From assembly GCA_937901335.1 (NCBI GenBank), contig CALCHC010000032.1:1-7624 (forward strand): a DNA stretch of 7,624 bases. Direction: 5' to 3'. How positions within the stretch are numbered: position 1 is the first letter of the stretch; each line of letters starts with the position of its first letter. Source of the stretch: an uncultured Phascolarctobacterium sp. Its GTDB lineage: Bacteria; Bacillota; Negativicutes; Acidaminococcales; Acidaminococcaceae. The position numbers were made by a program, and so were the translations under genes. The notes beneath the pieces were generated by a model, which did no database searches, was not told the origin of the DNA, and saw nothing but the letters and a program-made list of their open reading frames with translations. Below are positions 1 to 6,751 of this stretch, piece by piece.

Positions 1-1148
1 TATCCAACAAATCTTTCAAAATCCAAACCTATCTCCAGCTTAGTCCTATTTCTTTTGCAATAACGTTCAAGTGCAAGTTGATATTTTTCTGAATCAGACA
101 AATTTTCATACTCATTTTCAGTTAACCAATGTCGAGCAACATCTTTGTTATTATCGTCGTCTTCGTTGTAAATATCTGTTTTACATAATTTATTATCCAA
201 CGGTTCGTCATTTAAGTCTAATAACCAGGGAAACATATTCTCATAGAATTTAACTTTATACTCTGCTATCTTTAGGTTATTTTTAAACAAGACTTTTTCA
301 AACTTTAATGTTTTTACAATATCTGCACTTTTTAAAGCCGGTTTCTTATTATATCGCAGATAATTTATAATCTCATCATGTCTAGCTTCTTCAATATCAG
401 CAATATACTTTGCCAAAACAGGAATATCCTTTACTTTAAGTGAAAACAAATTCTCTTTTTCATTAAACTCCTCCATTCTTTGATTTATAGCATCATTGAT
501 TTTTTCGTAAACACGCTTATACTCTTCTATATCTTTTTGTATTTTTCTCCTATTTTCCTCAGCGTCTTTAACCATAATCAAACAATCATTTTTAGTGTTT
601 TCTTTAATGCAGTACGCTTCATGTTCTGCACTTCTAAGAATTACTTCGCTTTCTTTTTCAGCACAGGTCTTTATTTCGCAAGCATGTTTGTGTGCTTGCT
701 CTAAAATATTTGTTGCTTCATCTTTCGCTTCATCTTGTATTCTCAATAACTCTCTATACTTTTTCTCTTTTCCAAGCATCCTACATTTTGCTTCTTCATA
801 TTTCTGTTTAAGTTCACTTCTATATTCCAAGTGATTTCTTTCCATTTCCAATTTTGCTTTTTTAAACTCTTCTAATAAAATTATTTTGTATTCTCTTTCT
901 CTATTATCCAACTCACTTTGTTTTTCCTCATATCTTTTCTTATCCTCAACTAATTCATTGGTTAGTTGTTTCGCAGCATTTTCTCCTATGCGAATAATTT
1001 CATTAGCTTCTTCTTTCGCTTTTGCAATATAGATATCTATTTTCTTAAACTCGTTTTCAAAGTACTCTATCTTTTTTTGTTTTTCGTCATTACTATGCCA
1101 CAGATACCAAACAATACCTGTAATTATCACTAACATTATCCAAAACAT
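1..1148 (-). CDS. Membrane-anchored coiled-coil protein, N-terminal part of a probable Mrr-like restriction endonuclease (partial)
   Basis: This reading frame is open from an ATG at 1148 to the left edge: 382 codons without a stop, so the C-terminus lies outside the window. Residues 1-17 (MFWIMLVIITGIVWYLW) form one hydrophobic helix, a likely membrane anchor with the rest in the cytoplasm. Residues about 22-235 are rich in Glu, Lys, Arg and Gln with heptad character and should be a long coiled coil. Residues about 340-382 (WLTENEYENLSDSEKYQLAL, then IGLDFERFVG) resemble, from memory of the family, the entry to an Mrr/PD-(D/E)XK-type endonuclease module in coiled-coil restriction endonuclease proteins of Bacillota. 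The catalytic residues would lie beyond the edge. The start follows an AAGGTAGGTG ribosome site (1155-1164). The frame is clean. Membrane or coiled-coil is secure; nuclease is inferred. Biological role is unknown, possibly DNA defence. Confidence 0.72.
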   Translation of the reverse strand, partial: MFWIMLVIITGIVWYLWHSNDEKQKKIEYFENEFKKIDIYIAKAKEEANEIIRIGENAAKQLTNELVEDKKRYEEKQSELDNREREYKIILLEEFKKAKLEMERNHLEYRSELKQKYEEAKCRMLGKEKKYRELLRIQDEAKDEATNILEQAHKHACEIKTCAEKESEVILRSAEHEAYCIKENTKNDCLIMVKDAEENRRKIQKDIEEYKRVYEKINDAINQRMEEFNEKENLFSLKVKDIPVLAKYIADIEEARHDEIINYLRYNKKPALKSADIVKTLKFEKVLFKNNLKIAEYKVKFYENMFPWLLDLNDEPLDNKLCKTDIYNEDDDNNKDVARHWLTENEYENLSDSEKYQLALERYCKRNRTKLEIGLDFERFVG

Positions 1149-1170
1149 AACAAACACCTACCTTGTTTAA

Positions 1171-1198
1171 ATTTTACCATAAAACACATCAATAGTAA
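1171..1198 (-). promoter_or_regulatory. Candidate promoter of the coiled-coil nuclease gene
   Basis: On the minus strand a TG-extended -10 box (TGG-TAAAAT, hexamer at 1171-1176) lies 16 nt from a weak -35 like TTACTA (1193-1198). Transcription would start near 1164, leaving a leader of only about 16 nt holding the ribosome site. The -35 is poor, so this is a plausible but unproven call. Confidence 0.35.
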
Positions 1199-1373
1199 CC
1201 GCCCTTAAAATTAATAGGCAATAACTTTCATACTATAACTACCTCTCTTAAATCACTATTGAATACTTCTTTCAGTTGTGCTATATTCAAAGTAACTCAA
1301 TCGGCAGTGGCTGAGGATTGTTTGTCGGCAGAACTTGGTAAGCAATCTGTTAGTTTTTATTTACACAATTGAA
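1199..1373. other. Intergenic stretch without a convincing gene
   Basis: This is the upstream part of the roughly 400-bp gap between the fic terminator and the coiled-coil nuclease gene. The plus strand is open from 1199 to a TGA at 1370-1372 (about 57 codons), and its end reads like protein (FKVTQSAVAEDCLSAELGK), but it has no ATG and no ribosome site. It could be the eroded tail of a lost gene or chance. TCGGCAG occurs twice, about 24 bp apart (near 1300 and 1324). I see no transposase, tRNA or CRISPR signal. Confidence 0.4.
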
Positions 1374-1382
1374 TGGTATAAT
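1374..1382 (+). promoter_or_regulatory. Plus-strand extended -10 promoter element
   Basis: A perfect TGG-TATAAT (hexamer 1377-1382) stands on the plus strand. At the usual spacing the -35 position is only a T-rich run, but TG-extended -10 boxes need little -35 contact. A transcript would begin near 1389, about a dozen bases before the GC-rich structured block. No other plus-strand gene nearby explains it. Confidence 0.45.
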
Positions 1383-1401
1383 TTTTATATCTGCATTATT
1401 T

Positions 1402-1494
1402 GCGAGCGACCGAATCCCCTTCGGTTCCGGCTATACTGCCGATAGGGGTGAAAAACGCACCGTCGCCGGAGACGGACAATGGACGAACGCTCCC
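1402..1494 (+). ncRNA. Candidate structured RNA or repeat element (GC-rich three-way junction)
   Basis: This 93-bp block is about 62% GC (58 of 93 bases) inside very AT-rich DNA. By eye it folds into a three-way junction. The closing stem is GAGCG (1404-1408) with CGCTC (1488-1492). Hairpin one is CCCCT-TCGG (1416-1424) with CCGA-T-AGGGG (1439-1448), with one bulged base. Hairpin two is CCGTC (1460-1464) with GACGG (1471-1475) around a six-base loop. The plus strand is favoured because of the extended -10 box just upstream. I recognise no known RNA family. It could instead be a dispersed intergenic repeat, a remnant of foreign DNA, or DNA-level structure. No strong plus-strand terminator follows; the hairpin at 1513-1544 lacks a T-run on that side. 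Confidence 0.35.
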
Positions 1495-1512
1495 ATTAAA
1501 ATAATGCTAATT

Positions 1513-1544
1513 AAAATCCCCTGCACCTTACGGTACAGGGGATT
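1513..1544 (-). terminator. Intrinsic terminator of the fic gene (repeat copy 1)
   Basis: The stem pairs AATCCCCTG with CAGGGGATT and continues through ACC/GGT around a short loop with one mismatch. On the minus strand it is followed by TTTTAATT. It begins two bases after the fic stop codon. The 32 bp are identical to the terminator at 2840-2871. The T-run is shorter than in the other copy, so termination may be weaker. Confidence 0.8.
1513..1544. repeat. 32-bp direct repeat, copy 1 (partner at 2840-2871)
   Basis: An exact 32-bp match, in the same orientation, to 2840-2871. The two copies bracket the fic gene and its promoter; the offset between them is 1327 bp. Identity ends at both borders (T against A on the left, C against T on the right). 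Both copies are terminator hairpins. Confidence 0.9.
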
Positions 1545-1546
1545 CT

Positions 1547-2707
1547 TCACTCTCCAAGTTCTGTACCCTTACGCAGAATCTCTAAATATTCCTCGTAGGC
1601 ATAAACTCTATTCTTATTTTTTGTATTCGTTTGTCTAAGTACCCCTAACTTCACAAACGCACTTATCAATCTTGAAGTAGTATTATACGCCAAGCCAAGT
1701 TGTTGTGCAGTCTTTGTTATATCTACAATGGGATTTGCCTCTAAATATGTAAATAACTTGCCTGCATTTTCCAATTGCCTTTTGGGGATAGCAGTAAGTA
1801 AAATCGCAAAGCTCTTTTCGTGTAAAGCTTTAAGTTCATCAATAGTAGCAATAGCATCTTCTGCTGATTCTACAAATGCTTGCAAAAAGAATTTTATCCA
1901 TTGCTCATAACTGCCAGTCCTGCGAACTTCCATCATTCTATCGTAATACTCTAAACGATTACGTTTCAAGAAGTAGGATATATACAACGCAGGTACACTC
2001 AAAACCTTTTGCTCTAATAAAAACAAAGTTATAAGCAAACGCCCAACACGTCCATTACCATCTAAAAATGGATGGATAGTTTCAAATTGATAGTGTAACA
2101 ATGCTGCTTTTACCAAAGCATCAGTGCCATCGTCTGCGTTGATGTACTTTTCTAAATCGGACATAGCGATTTCCATATCTTCAAGATTAGGCGGAATATA
2201 ACGGGCATTTTTCAGAGTACTACCTTGTCCGCCAATCCAATTTTGCGAACGCCTAAACTCACCAGGATTTTTCTCTTGCCCACGCACATTTTCTAAAAGT
2301 ACTGCATGAATTTCTTTAACCAACCTATTGCATAAAGGTAGTTCTTTTAATCTTGCAACTGCAAATTCAGTAGCCTTGATATAGTTAATAACATCACTGA
2401 CATCTGCATTAATATTGTTATCTAGCAAAGGGTCAAAAATATCATCTAAAGTTGCCTGCGTCCCTTCAATTTGAGAAGAAAGCAAAGCTTCTTTACGCAC
2501 ATACATAGATACAAATAGATTTATGTTGGGAATACGAATTGCCAAACCTTCTAACAAAGTAAGCATACTATTAGCTTTAATGAGCAAACCCAGTTCTTCA
2601 GAAGAAAGTGCAATTGGAGGCACAGGTGGCAAAGGAGCCGGAACAAAAGAATTATAAGCCATTTCGCCTGTTAAATTTTTTCTATAAAAGCCAGCTCTAT
2701 TTTCCAT
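1547..2707 (-). CDS. Fic family protein (class II adenylyltransferase) with C-terminal winged helix
   Basis: A complete 386-residue Fic protein, predicted to transfer AMP from ATP to hydroxyl side chains of target proteins in the cytoplasm. An N-terminal Fic/DOC-associated region (about 1-100) carries the autoinhibitory motif SSQIEG (77-82), which fits [S/T]xxxE[G/N]; its position ahead of the core makes this class II. ARYIPP (168-173) lies in the flap that docks the target. The catalytic motif HPFLDGNGRVGR (212-223) is intact, with His213-equivalent base, Asp, Asn and both Arg present. Residues about 328-360 (TKTAQQLGLAYNTTSRLISA onward) form a helix-turn-helix of winged-helix type, so the protein may bind DNA. 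The ATG follows a perfect AGGAGG. No antitoxin gene is adjacent, consistent with built-in inhibition. It has its own promoter with repeated operator-like sites. The target is unknown. Family call is secure; autorepression is inferred. Confidence 0.93.
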   Translation of the reverse strand: MENRAGFYRKNLTGEMAYNSFVPAPLPPVPPIALSSEELGLLIKANSMLTLLEGLAIRIPNINLFVSMYVRKEALLSSQIEGTQATLDDIFDPLLDNNINADVSDVINYIKATEFAVARLKELPLCNRLVKEIHAVLLENVRGQEKNPGEFRRSQNWIGGQGSTLKNARYIPPNLEDMEIAMSDLEKYINADDGTDALVKAALLHYQFETIHPFLDGNGRVGRLLITLFLLEQKVLSVPALYISYFLKRNRLEYYDRMMEVRRTGSYEQWIKFFLQAFVESAEDAIATIDELKALHEKSFAILLTAIPKRQLENAGKLFTYLEANPIVDITKTAQQLGLAYNTTSRLISAFVKLGVLRQTNTKNKNRVYAYEEYLEILRKGTELGE

Positions 2708-2729
2708 AGCACACCTCCTAAATTAAAAA

Positions 2730-2822
2730 TAGTGGAAATTTCAAGCCTATTATATCACCTATATTTCCACTATTCAACATTAGTGGAAATATCACTTAAA
2801 ATTTTGCTTTCATATTTCCACT
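2730..2822. promoter_or_regulatory. Operator array of four AGTGGAAAT half-sites over the fic promoter
   Basis: The motif TAGTGGAAAT occurs at 2730-2739 and 2781-2790, and its reverse complement at 2763-2772 and 2814-2822. Orientations alternate. The middle pair makes a perfect 12-bp inverted repeat with an 8-bp gap (2761-2792). One half-site fills the spacer between -35 and -10, one sits just past the start point, one just upstream of the -35. A bound repressor would block transcription. The winged helix of the Fic protein is the obvious candidate (inference). Confidence 0.75.
2749..2777 (-). promoter_or_regulatory. Promoter of the fic gene
   Basis: On the minus strand, TTGAAT (2772-2777), a 17-bp spacer and TATAAT (2749-2754), with TGA directly before the -10. 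Transcription would start near 2742, giving a leader of about 35 nt that carries AGGAGG. It lies about 60 bp past the rpsR terminator, so fic is its own unit. Confidence 0.8.
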
Positions 2823-2839
2823 TTTTCCTAAAACAACAA

Positions 2840-2871
2840 AAAATCCCCTGCACCTTACGGTACAGGGGATT
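2840..2871 (-). terminator. Intrinsic terminator of the rpsF-ssb-rpsR operon (repeat copy 2)
   Basis: The same hairpin as at 1513-1544, here followed on the minus strand by TTTTTTGTTGTTTT, a stronger T-run. It lies about 20 bases after the rpsR stop codon. This is probably the original copy, since the rpsF operon is the conserved neighbour (inference). Confidence 0.87.
2840..2871. repeat. 32-bp direct repeat, copy 2 (partner at 1513-1544)
   Basis: Exact and same-orientation match to 1513-1544. Recombination between the two would remove fic with its promoter and leave a single terminator behind rpsR. Confidence 0.9.
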
Positions 2872-2891
2872 TACTTTGCTTAACTTACAGC

Positions 2892-3122
2892 TTATTCGCA
2901 AGTGAACGGCATCAAAGCAACACAACGTGCGCGTTTGATAGCGGTGGTCAATTGACGTTGATGTTTAGCGCAAGTGCCGGAGATACGACGGGGCAAAATT
3001 TTACCACGTTCGGTAACATAACGGCGCAGTTTTGCGACATCCTTGTAATCGATTTCTTCAACTTTATCAACACAGAAGCTGCAAACTTTTCTTCTGGGTC
3101 TTCTACCTCTTTCGCGTTTCAT
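2892..3122 (-). CDS. rpsR: 30S ribosomal protein bS18
   Basis: A 76-residue small-subunit protein that pairs with S6 on the platform of the 30S subunit. The basic N-terminus (MKRERGRRPRRKV), the core DYKDVAKLRRYVTERGKILP and the stretch TGTCAKHQRQLTTAIKRAR-type tail (here SGTCAKHQRQL) are typical, and the length is normal. I chose the ATG at 3122 over an in-frame ATG seven codons upstream: GGGAGG lies seven bases before it, and the family starts here. CSFC (14-17) and CAKH (51-54) could hold a zinc ion as in the cysteine-rich form of S18 (inference). It is last in the operon, 24 bases after ssb, and is followed by a terminator. Confidence 0.97.
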   Translation of the reverse strand: MKRERGRRPRRKVCSFCVDKVEEIDYKDVAKLRRYVTERGKILPRRISGTCAKHQRQLTTAIKRARCVALMPFTCE

Positions 3123-3146
3123 TGCATAACCTCCCTTATCCATATT

Positions 3147-3563
3147 TTAGAACGGAATTTCTTCATCAAAGGGAACCGGAGAACCAAAGCCACTTTCAAA
3201 ATCAGCTTTACCAGCGCTAGCCGGTGCGCCACCATTTGCAAAATCGCCTTTACGTTCAATAAACTCGAAGCCATTAGCAATAACTTCGGTTACCCAACGT
3301 TTAGAACCATCTTTTGCATCGTAGCTGCGGATTTGCAAGCGACCTTCAACAAGTACTCTTTGTCCTTTGGTGAGACTGTTCCCGCATAATTCAGCTTGTT
3401 TACCCCATACGATTACGGGAATAAAGTCAGCTTCTCTTTGACCATCTTGATTGGCAAAAGGTCTATCAACCGCGATAGTGAATTGGCAAACAACTTTGCC
3501 GGTCTGAGTGTAGCGCACTTCAGGATCACGTACCAAACGGCCCATAAGAATAATCTTATTCAT
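3147..3563 (-). CDS. ssb: Single-stranded DNA-binding protein
   Basis: A 138-residue SSB that coats single-stranded DNA in replication, repair and recombination, usually as a homotetramer. Residues 1 to about 105 form the OB fold, with MNKIILMGRLVRDPEVRYT at the start, FTIAVDRPF, and the VIVWGKQAELCGNSLTKGQR region. A short Gly/Ala linker follows, and the tail ends DEEIPF, the acidic tip that recruits partner proteins. Length is at the short end because the linker is brief. The ATG is three bases after the rpsF stop, with AAGGGTGA as ribosome site inside the end of rpsF, so the two are probably translationally coupled. Placement between rpsF and rpsR is the standard bacterial order and marks this as the housekeeping SSB. 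Confidence 0.97.
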   Translation of the reverse strand: MNKIILMGRLVRDPEVRYTQTGKVVCQFTIAVDRPFANQDGQREADFIPVIVWGKQAELCGNSLTKGQRVLVEGRLQIRSYDAKDGSKRWVTEVIANGFEFIERKGDFANGGAPASAGKADFESGFGSPVPFDEEIPF

Positions 3564-3566
3564 GGA

Positions 3567-3851
3567 TTATTCACCCTTTCTGATAATCATGTGGCGCAGA
3601 ACTTCGTCGGTAATTTTCATAACGCGATCAAGTTCTTTTACTGCAGCGGGTTCAGCAGTGAAGGTTACGAGAACATACAAGCCTTCATTCAGGTCTTGAA
3701 TTTCGTAAGCAAGGCGTTTTTTGCCCCAGCGATCGGTTTTTTCTACATTACCACCGTTTGCAGTGATGAGGTTGTCAAATTTAGCAACAACAGCTTCAAA
3801 TGCTTCCTCTTCAACGGGTTTAACGATGTACATAATTTCGTAAGCTTTCAC
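3567..3851 (-). CDS. rpsF: 30S ribosomal protein bS6
   Basis: A 94-residue protein of the 30S platform that forms a heterodimer with S18. YEIMYIVKP near the N-terminus, the ITANGG and KTDRWGKKRLAYEIQDLNEG segments, and the end VLRHMIIRKGE are characteristic. I chose a GTG start at 3851: AGGAGGTGA lies just upstream (3856-3867) and the protein then begins like other S6 proteins. A longer in-frame reading from 3923 would translate the leader hairpin and the ribosome site, so it is rejected. First gene of rpsF-ssb-rpsR, with its own promoter about 80 bases upstream. Confidence 0.96.
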   Translation of the reverse strand: MKAYEIMYIVKPVEEEAFEAVVAKFDNLITANGGNVEKTDRWGKKRLAYEIQDLNEGLYVLVTFTAEPAAVKELDRVMKITDEVLRHMIIRKGE

Positions 3852-3855
3852 GAAA

Positions 3856-3867
3856 TCACCTCCTCCT
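3856..3867 (-). promoter_or_regulatory. Ribosome binding site fixing the GTG start of rpsF
   Basis: AGGAGGAGGTGA on the minus strand is a very strong, nearly full-length match to the 16S rRNA 3' end, ending four bases before GTG. It decides the GTG start over the upstream in-frame ATG. Confidence 0.88.
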
Positions 3868-3870
3868 TTG

Positions 3871-3926
3871 GACTTTGGCCCACTAAGTGAGCAGAAGAAG
3901 TATATATAGAAATATATACACAAGCC
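3871..3926 (-). promoter_or_regulatory. Leader of the rpsF operon with two hairpins
   Basis: The transcript leader holds a perfect 8-bp AT hairpin, GTATATAT-TTCT-ATATATAC (3900-3919), then a second small one, GCTCAC-TTA-GTGGGC, ahead of the ribosome site. rpsF leaders in many bacteria bind the S6:S18 dimer for feedback control. I cannot see the diagnostic CCG loop of that element here, so regulation by S6:S18 is only possible. Confidence 0.4.
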
Positions 3927-3931
3927 TGTTG

Positions 3932-3960
3932 ATTATACCATTACTATTTTAAAATTGCAA
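3932..3960 (-). promoter_or_regulatory. Promoter of the rpsF-ssb-rpsR operon
   Basis: On the minus strand, TTGCAA (3955-3960), a 17-bp spacer and TATAAT (3932-3937), preceded by TGG as an extended -10. A near-consensus housekeeping promoter just past the ilvC terminator. Confidence 0.85.
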
Positions 3961-3971
3961 TATCTTTTCAA

Positions 3972-3999
3972 TAAAAAACCGCCGATTTCTCGGCGGTTT
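3972..3999 (-). terminator. Intrinsic terminator of the ilv operon
   Basis: A perfect 10-bp stem, AAACCGCCGA and TCGGCGGTTT, around a GAAA tetraloop, followed on the minus strand by a T-run (TTTTTTATT). It lies about a dozen bases after the ilvC stop. Confidence 0.95.
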
Positions 4000-4011
4000 C
4001 GTAATTTTTAA

Positions 4012-5007
<996 letters not shown>

Positions 5008-5045
5008 AATAAAACACCTCTAGTTAAGTAAAATAATTTATCAGT

Positions 5046-5068
5046 AAATATAGGGATTGGCTATATTT
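5046..5068 (-). other. Intercistronic hairpin between ilvB and ilvC
   Basis: A perfect 8-bp inverted repeat, AAATATAG and CTATATTT, around a seven-base loop, in the 69-bp gap. No T-run follows, so it is not a standard terminator. It could mark mRNA processing or protect one end of the message (inference). Confidence 0.45.
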
Positions 5069-5076
5069 ATCGACGG

Positions 5077-6738
5077 TTAAATATGAGTTTTTACGAAGTC
5101 ATAAATTACTGCGCCTGCTGCAACCATAGGTTCTACCAAGTCGCTTTGTTCAATTTGGACTTCAATCAAGAAAGGTTTAGTTCTGCCTTGAGCTTCTGCC
5201 AAAGCTTTAGTAAATTCTTCACAAGTAGTAACGGTTACGCCATCACCACCGCAAGATTTTGCAAAACCTACGAAATCAAACTCTGTCAAAATAGTGTTAG
5301 AGTATCTTTCGTTGTAGAAGAGTTGTTGCCATTGTCTTACCATACCCAAGCAGCTGTTATTAATTACGATGCTGATAAGAGGCAAGTTTTCACGGCTTGC
5401 AGTGAACATTTCCATACCGGTCATTTTGAAACCACCATCGCCACAGATGTGTACGATTTGGGAATCCGGTTTTGCAAAAGCTGCACCTACAGCACCGGGT
5501 AAACCGAAGCCCATAGTGCCACAGCCACCGGAAGTCAAATGATGACGCGGTTTATCAATGGTCAAGTATTGAGCAGCCCACATTTGGTTTTGACCAACGT
5601 CAGTTACAAAAATGGTATCTCTGTCAGCAAAAGTTTTGTTCAATTGGGTCATTACCCAAGGAGCAGTAAGTCTTTCGCCACTGGTCAGGAAGCGATCTTC
5701 CATTTTGTCCCATTCTCTGATTTGTTCCCACCATTCGGGATGCTTGTTTTCTTTAACCAAAGGCAAGAACTTCGCCAAGGTTTCTTTCAAATCACCGGTC
5801 AGGTGCAAAGGAACTGCAACGTTCTTGTCCAATTCGGACGGGTCAATATCCATATGGATAATGGTTTTGGTACCTGCGTAACGATTTCTGTCACCGGTTA
5901 CCCTATCACTTAAACGGCTACCTGCTACGATAAGTACGTCAGCATTGGCAACAGCAAGGTTGCAATCCATATGACCATGCATGCCGGTCAAACCAATTGC
6001 TCTTTCATCACTGCCGGGGTATACACCCAAGCCCATCAAAGTGCTTACTACAGGCAAGTCTGCCTTATGTGCCAGTTCAAGCAATTCTGCTTCAACGCCA
6101 CTGGTTACTGCACCGCCACCAACCATCAATACAGGTCTTTGTGCTTCATTTAATGCAGCAACTGCTTTTTCTAAATTCCCCTCATCGGCCTTAACTACTT
6201 CTGGCAGTTCTACTTCTTCTAACTCCGGATAATCCAGTTCTTTAACGGTCAAATCACTAGGAACGTCAATCAAAACAGGACCGGGTCTGCCTTCTTTTGC
6301 AATAGCGAAAGCTTTTCTCAGCATCGGCACAAGGTCTTCGCTCTTGCGCACGATGGCATTATATTTAGTGATGGGCATTGTCACGCCCACAATGTCGATT
6401 TCTTGGAAAGCATCTCTACCTAAGTTTGCTACAGGAACTTGTCCGGAGATAGCAACTACGGGGATGGAGTCCAGATACGCGGTAGCCAAACCGGTTACGA
6501 TATTAGTTGCGCCGGGGCCGGAAGTTGCGATACATACACCAACTTTACCGCTAGCACGTGCATAACCATCTGCTGCGTGGATTGCGCCTTGTTCGTGCGC
6601 AGTCAAAATATTTTTCAGAGGAGCATCATACAATGCATTATACAAAGGAATAACTGCCCCGCCGGGATATCCAAAGACTGTATCAACGCCTTGCTCTTGC
6701 AAAACTTTGATGATAGCCTGAGCACCTGTCATCTTCAT
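5077..6738 (-). CDS. ilvB: Acetolactate synthase, large (catalytic) subunit
   Basis: A complete 553-residue ThDP enzyme that condenses two pyruvates, or pyruvate with 2-oxobutyrate, in the first common step of Val/Leu/Ile synthesis. N-terminal pyrimidine-binding domain: FGYPGGAVIPLY (22-33), catalytic Glu49 in TAHEQGA, ATSGPGATN (71-79), and GRDAFQE (107-113). A central FAD-binding-type domain follows (about 190-340). The C-terminal domain has GDG (433-435) spaced to NN (460-461), the Mg-ThDP motif, then CLGMVRQWQ, which separates true acetolactate synthases from related ThDP enzymes. Length is normal. ATG at 6738 follows AAGGAGG; a second in-frame ATG two codons later is less well spaced. 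It lies 13 bases after the small subunit gene, whose stop codon overlaps this ribosome site. Confidence 0.97.
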   Translation of the reverse strand: MKMTGAQAIIKVLQEQGVDTVFGYPGGAVIPLYNALYDAPLKNILTAHEQGAIHAADGYARASGKVGVCIATSGPGATNIVTGLATAYLDSIPVVAISGQVPVANLGRDAFQEIDIVGVTMPITKYNAIVRKSEDLVPMLRKAFAIAKEGRPGPVLIDVPSDLTVKELDYPELEEVELPEVVKADEGNLEKAVAALNEAQRPVLMVGGGAVTSGVEAELLELAHKADLPVVSTLMGLGVYPGSDERAIGLTGMHGHMDCNLAVANADVLIVAGSRLSDRVTGDRNRYAGTKTIIHMDIDPSELDKNVAVPLHLTGDLKETLAKFLPLVKENKHPEWWEQIREWDKMEDRFLTSGERLTAPWVMTQLNKTFADRDTIFVTDVGQNQMWAAQYLTIDKPRHHLTSGGCGTMGFGLPGAVGAAFAKPDSQIVHICGDGGFKMTGMEMFTASRENLPLISIVINNSCLGMVRQWQQLFYNERYSNTILTEFDFVGFAKSCGGDGVTVTTCEEFTKALAEAQGRTKPFLIEVQIEQSDLVEPMVAAGAVIYDFVKTHI

Positions 6739-6751
6739 TAAATGTACCTCC

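Noticed and set aside
71..834. Short plus-strand frames in the left region, rich in Phe, Tyr and Ser
   Set aside because: They are shadows of the Lys/Glu-rich coiled-coil gene on the minus strand; Phe/Ser runs are what antisense of AAA/GAA codons gives.
1402..1494. tRNA, tmRNA or rRNA fragment in the GC-rich block
   Set aside because: There is no TTCGA-type T-loop, no CCA end, no anticodon arm and no rRNA segment I recognise; the fold is a three-way junction with non-tRNA stem lengths.
1369..1638. Plus-strand open frame of 89 codons across the structured block
   Set aside because: It starts inside the -10 region, crosses the GC-rich element and the terminator hairpin, and then runs antisense over the end of fic. 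No ribosome site precedes it and the composition changes midway, so it is not a credible gene.
2730..2822. CRISPR array from the repeated AGTGGAAAT motif
   Set aside because: The repeats are about 10 bp, alternate in orientation and have unequal spacing (about 23, 8 and 23 bp), and they overlay a clear promoter; this is an operator pattern.
1513..2871. Insertion sequence or composite transposon defined by the 32-bp direct repeats
   Set aside because: No transposase or integrase is present between them, and each repeat is a working terminator hairpin rather than a transposon end. Recombination at duplicated terminators is the simpler reading.
3852..3923. N-terminal extension of rpsF to an ATG at 3923
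   Set aside because: It would translate the leader hairpin and the ribosome binding site. S6 proteins begin at the residue encoded by the GTG at 3851.
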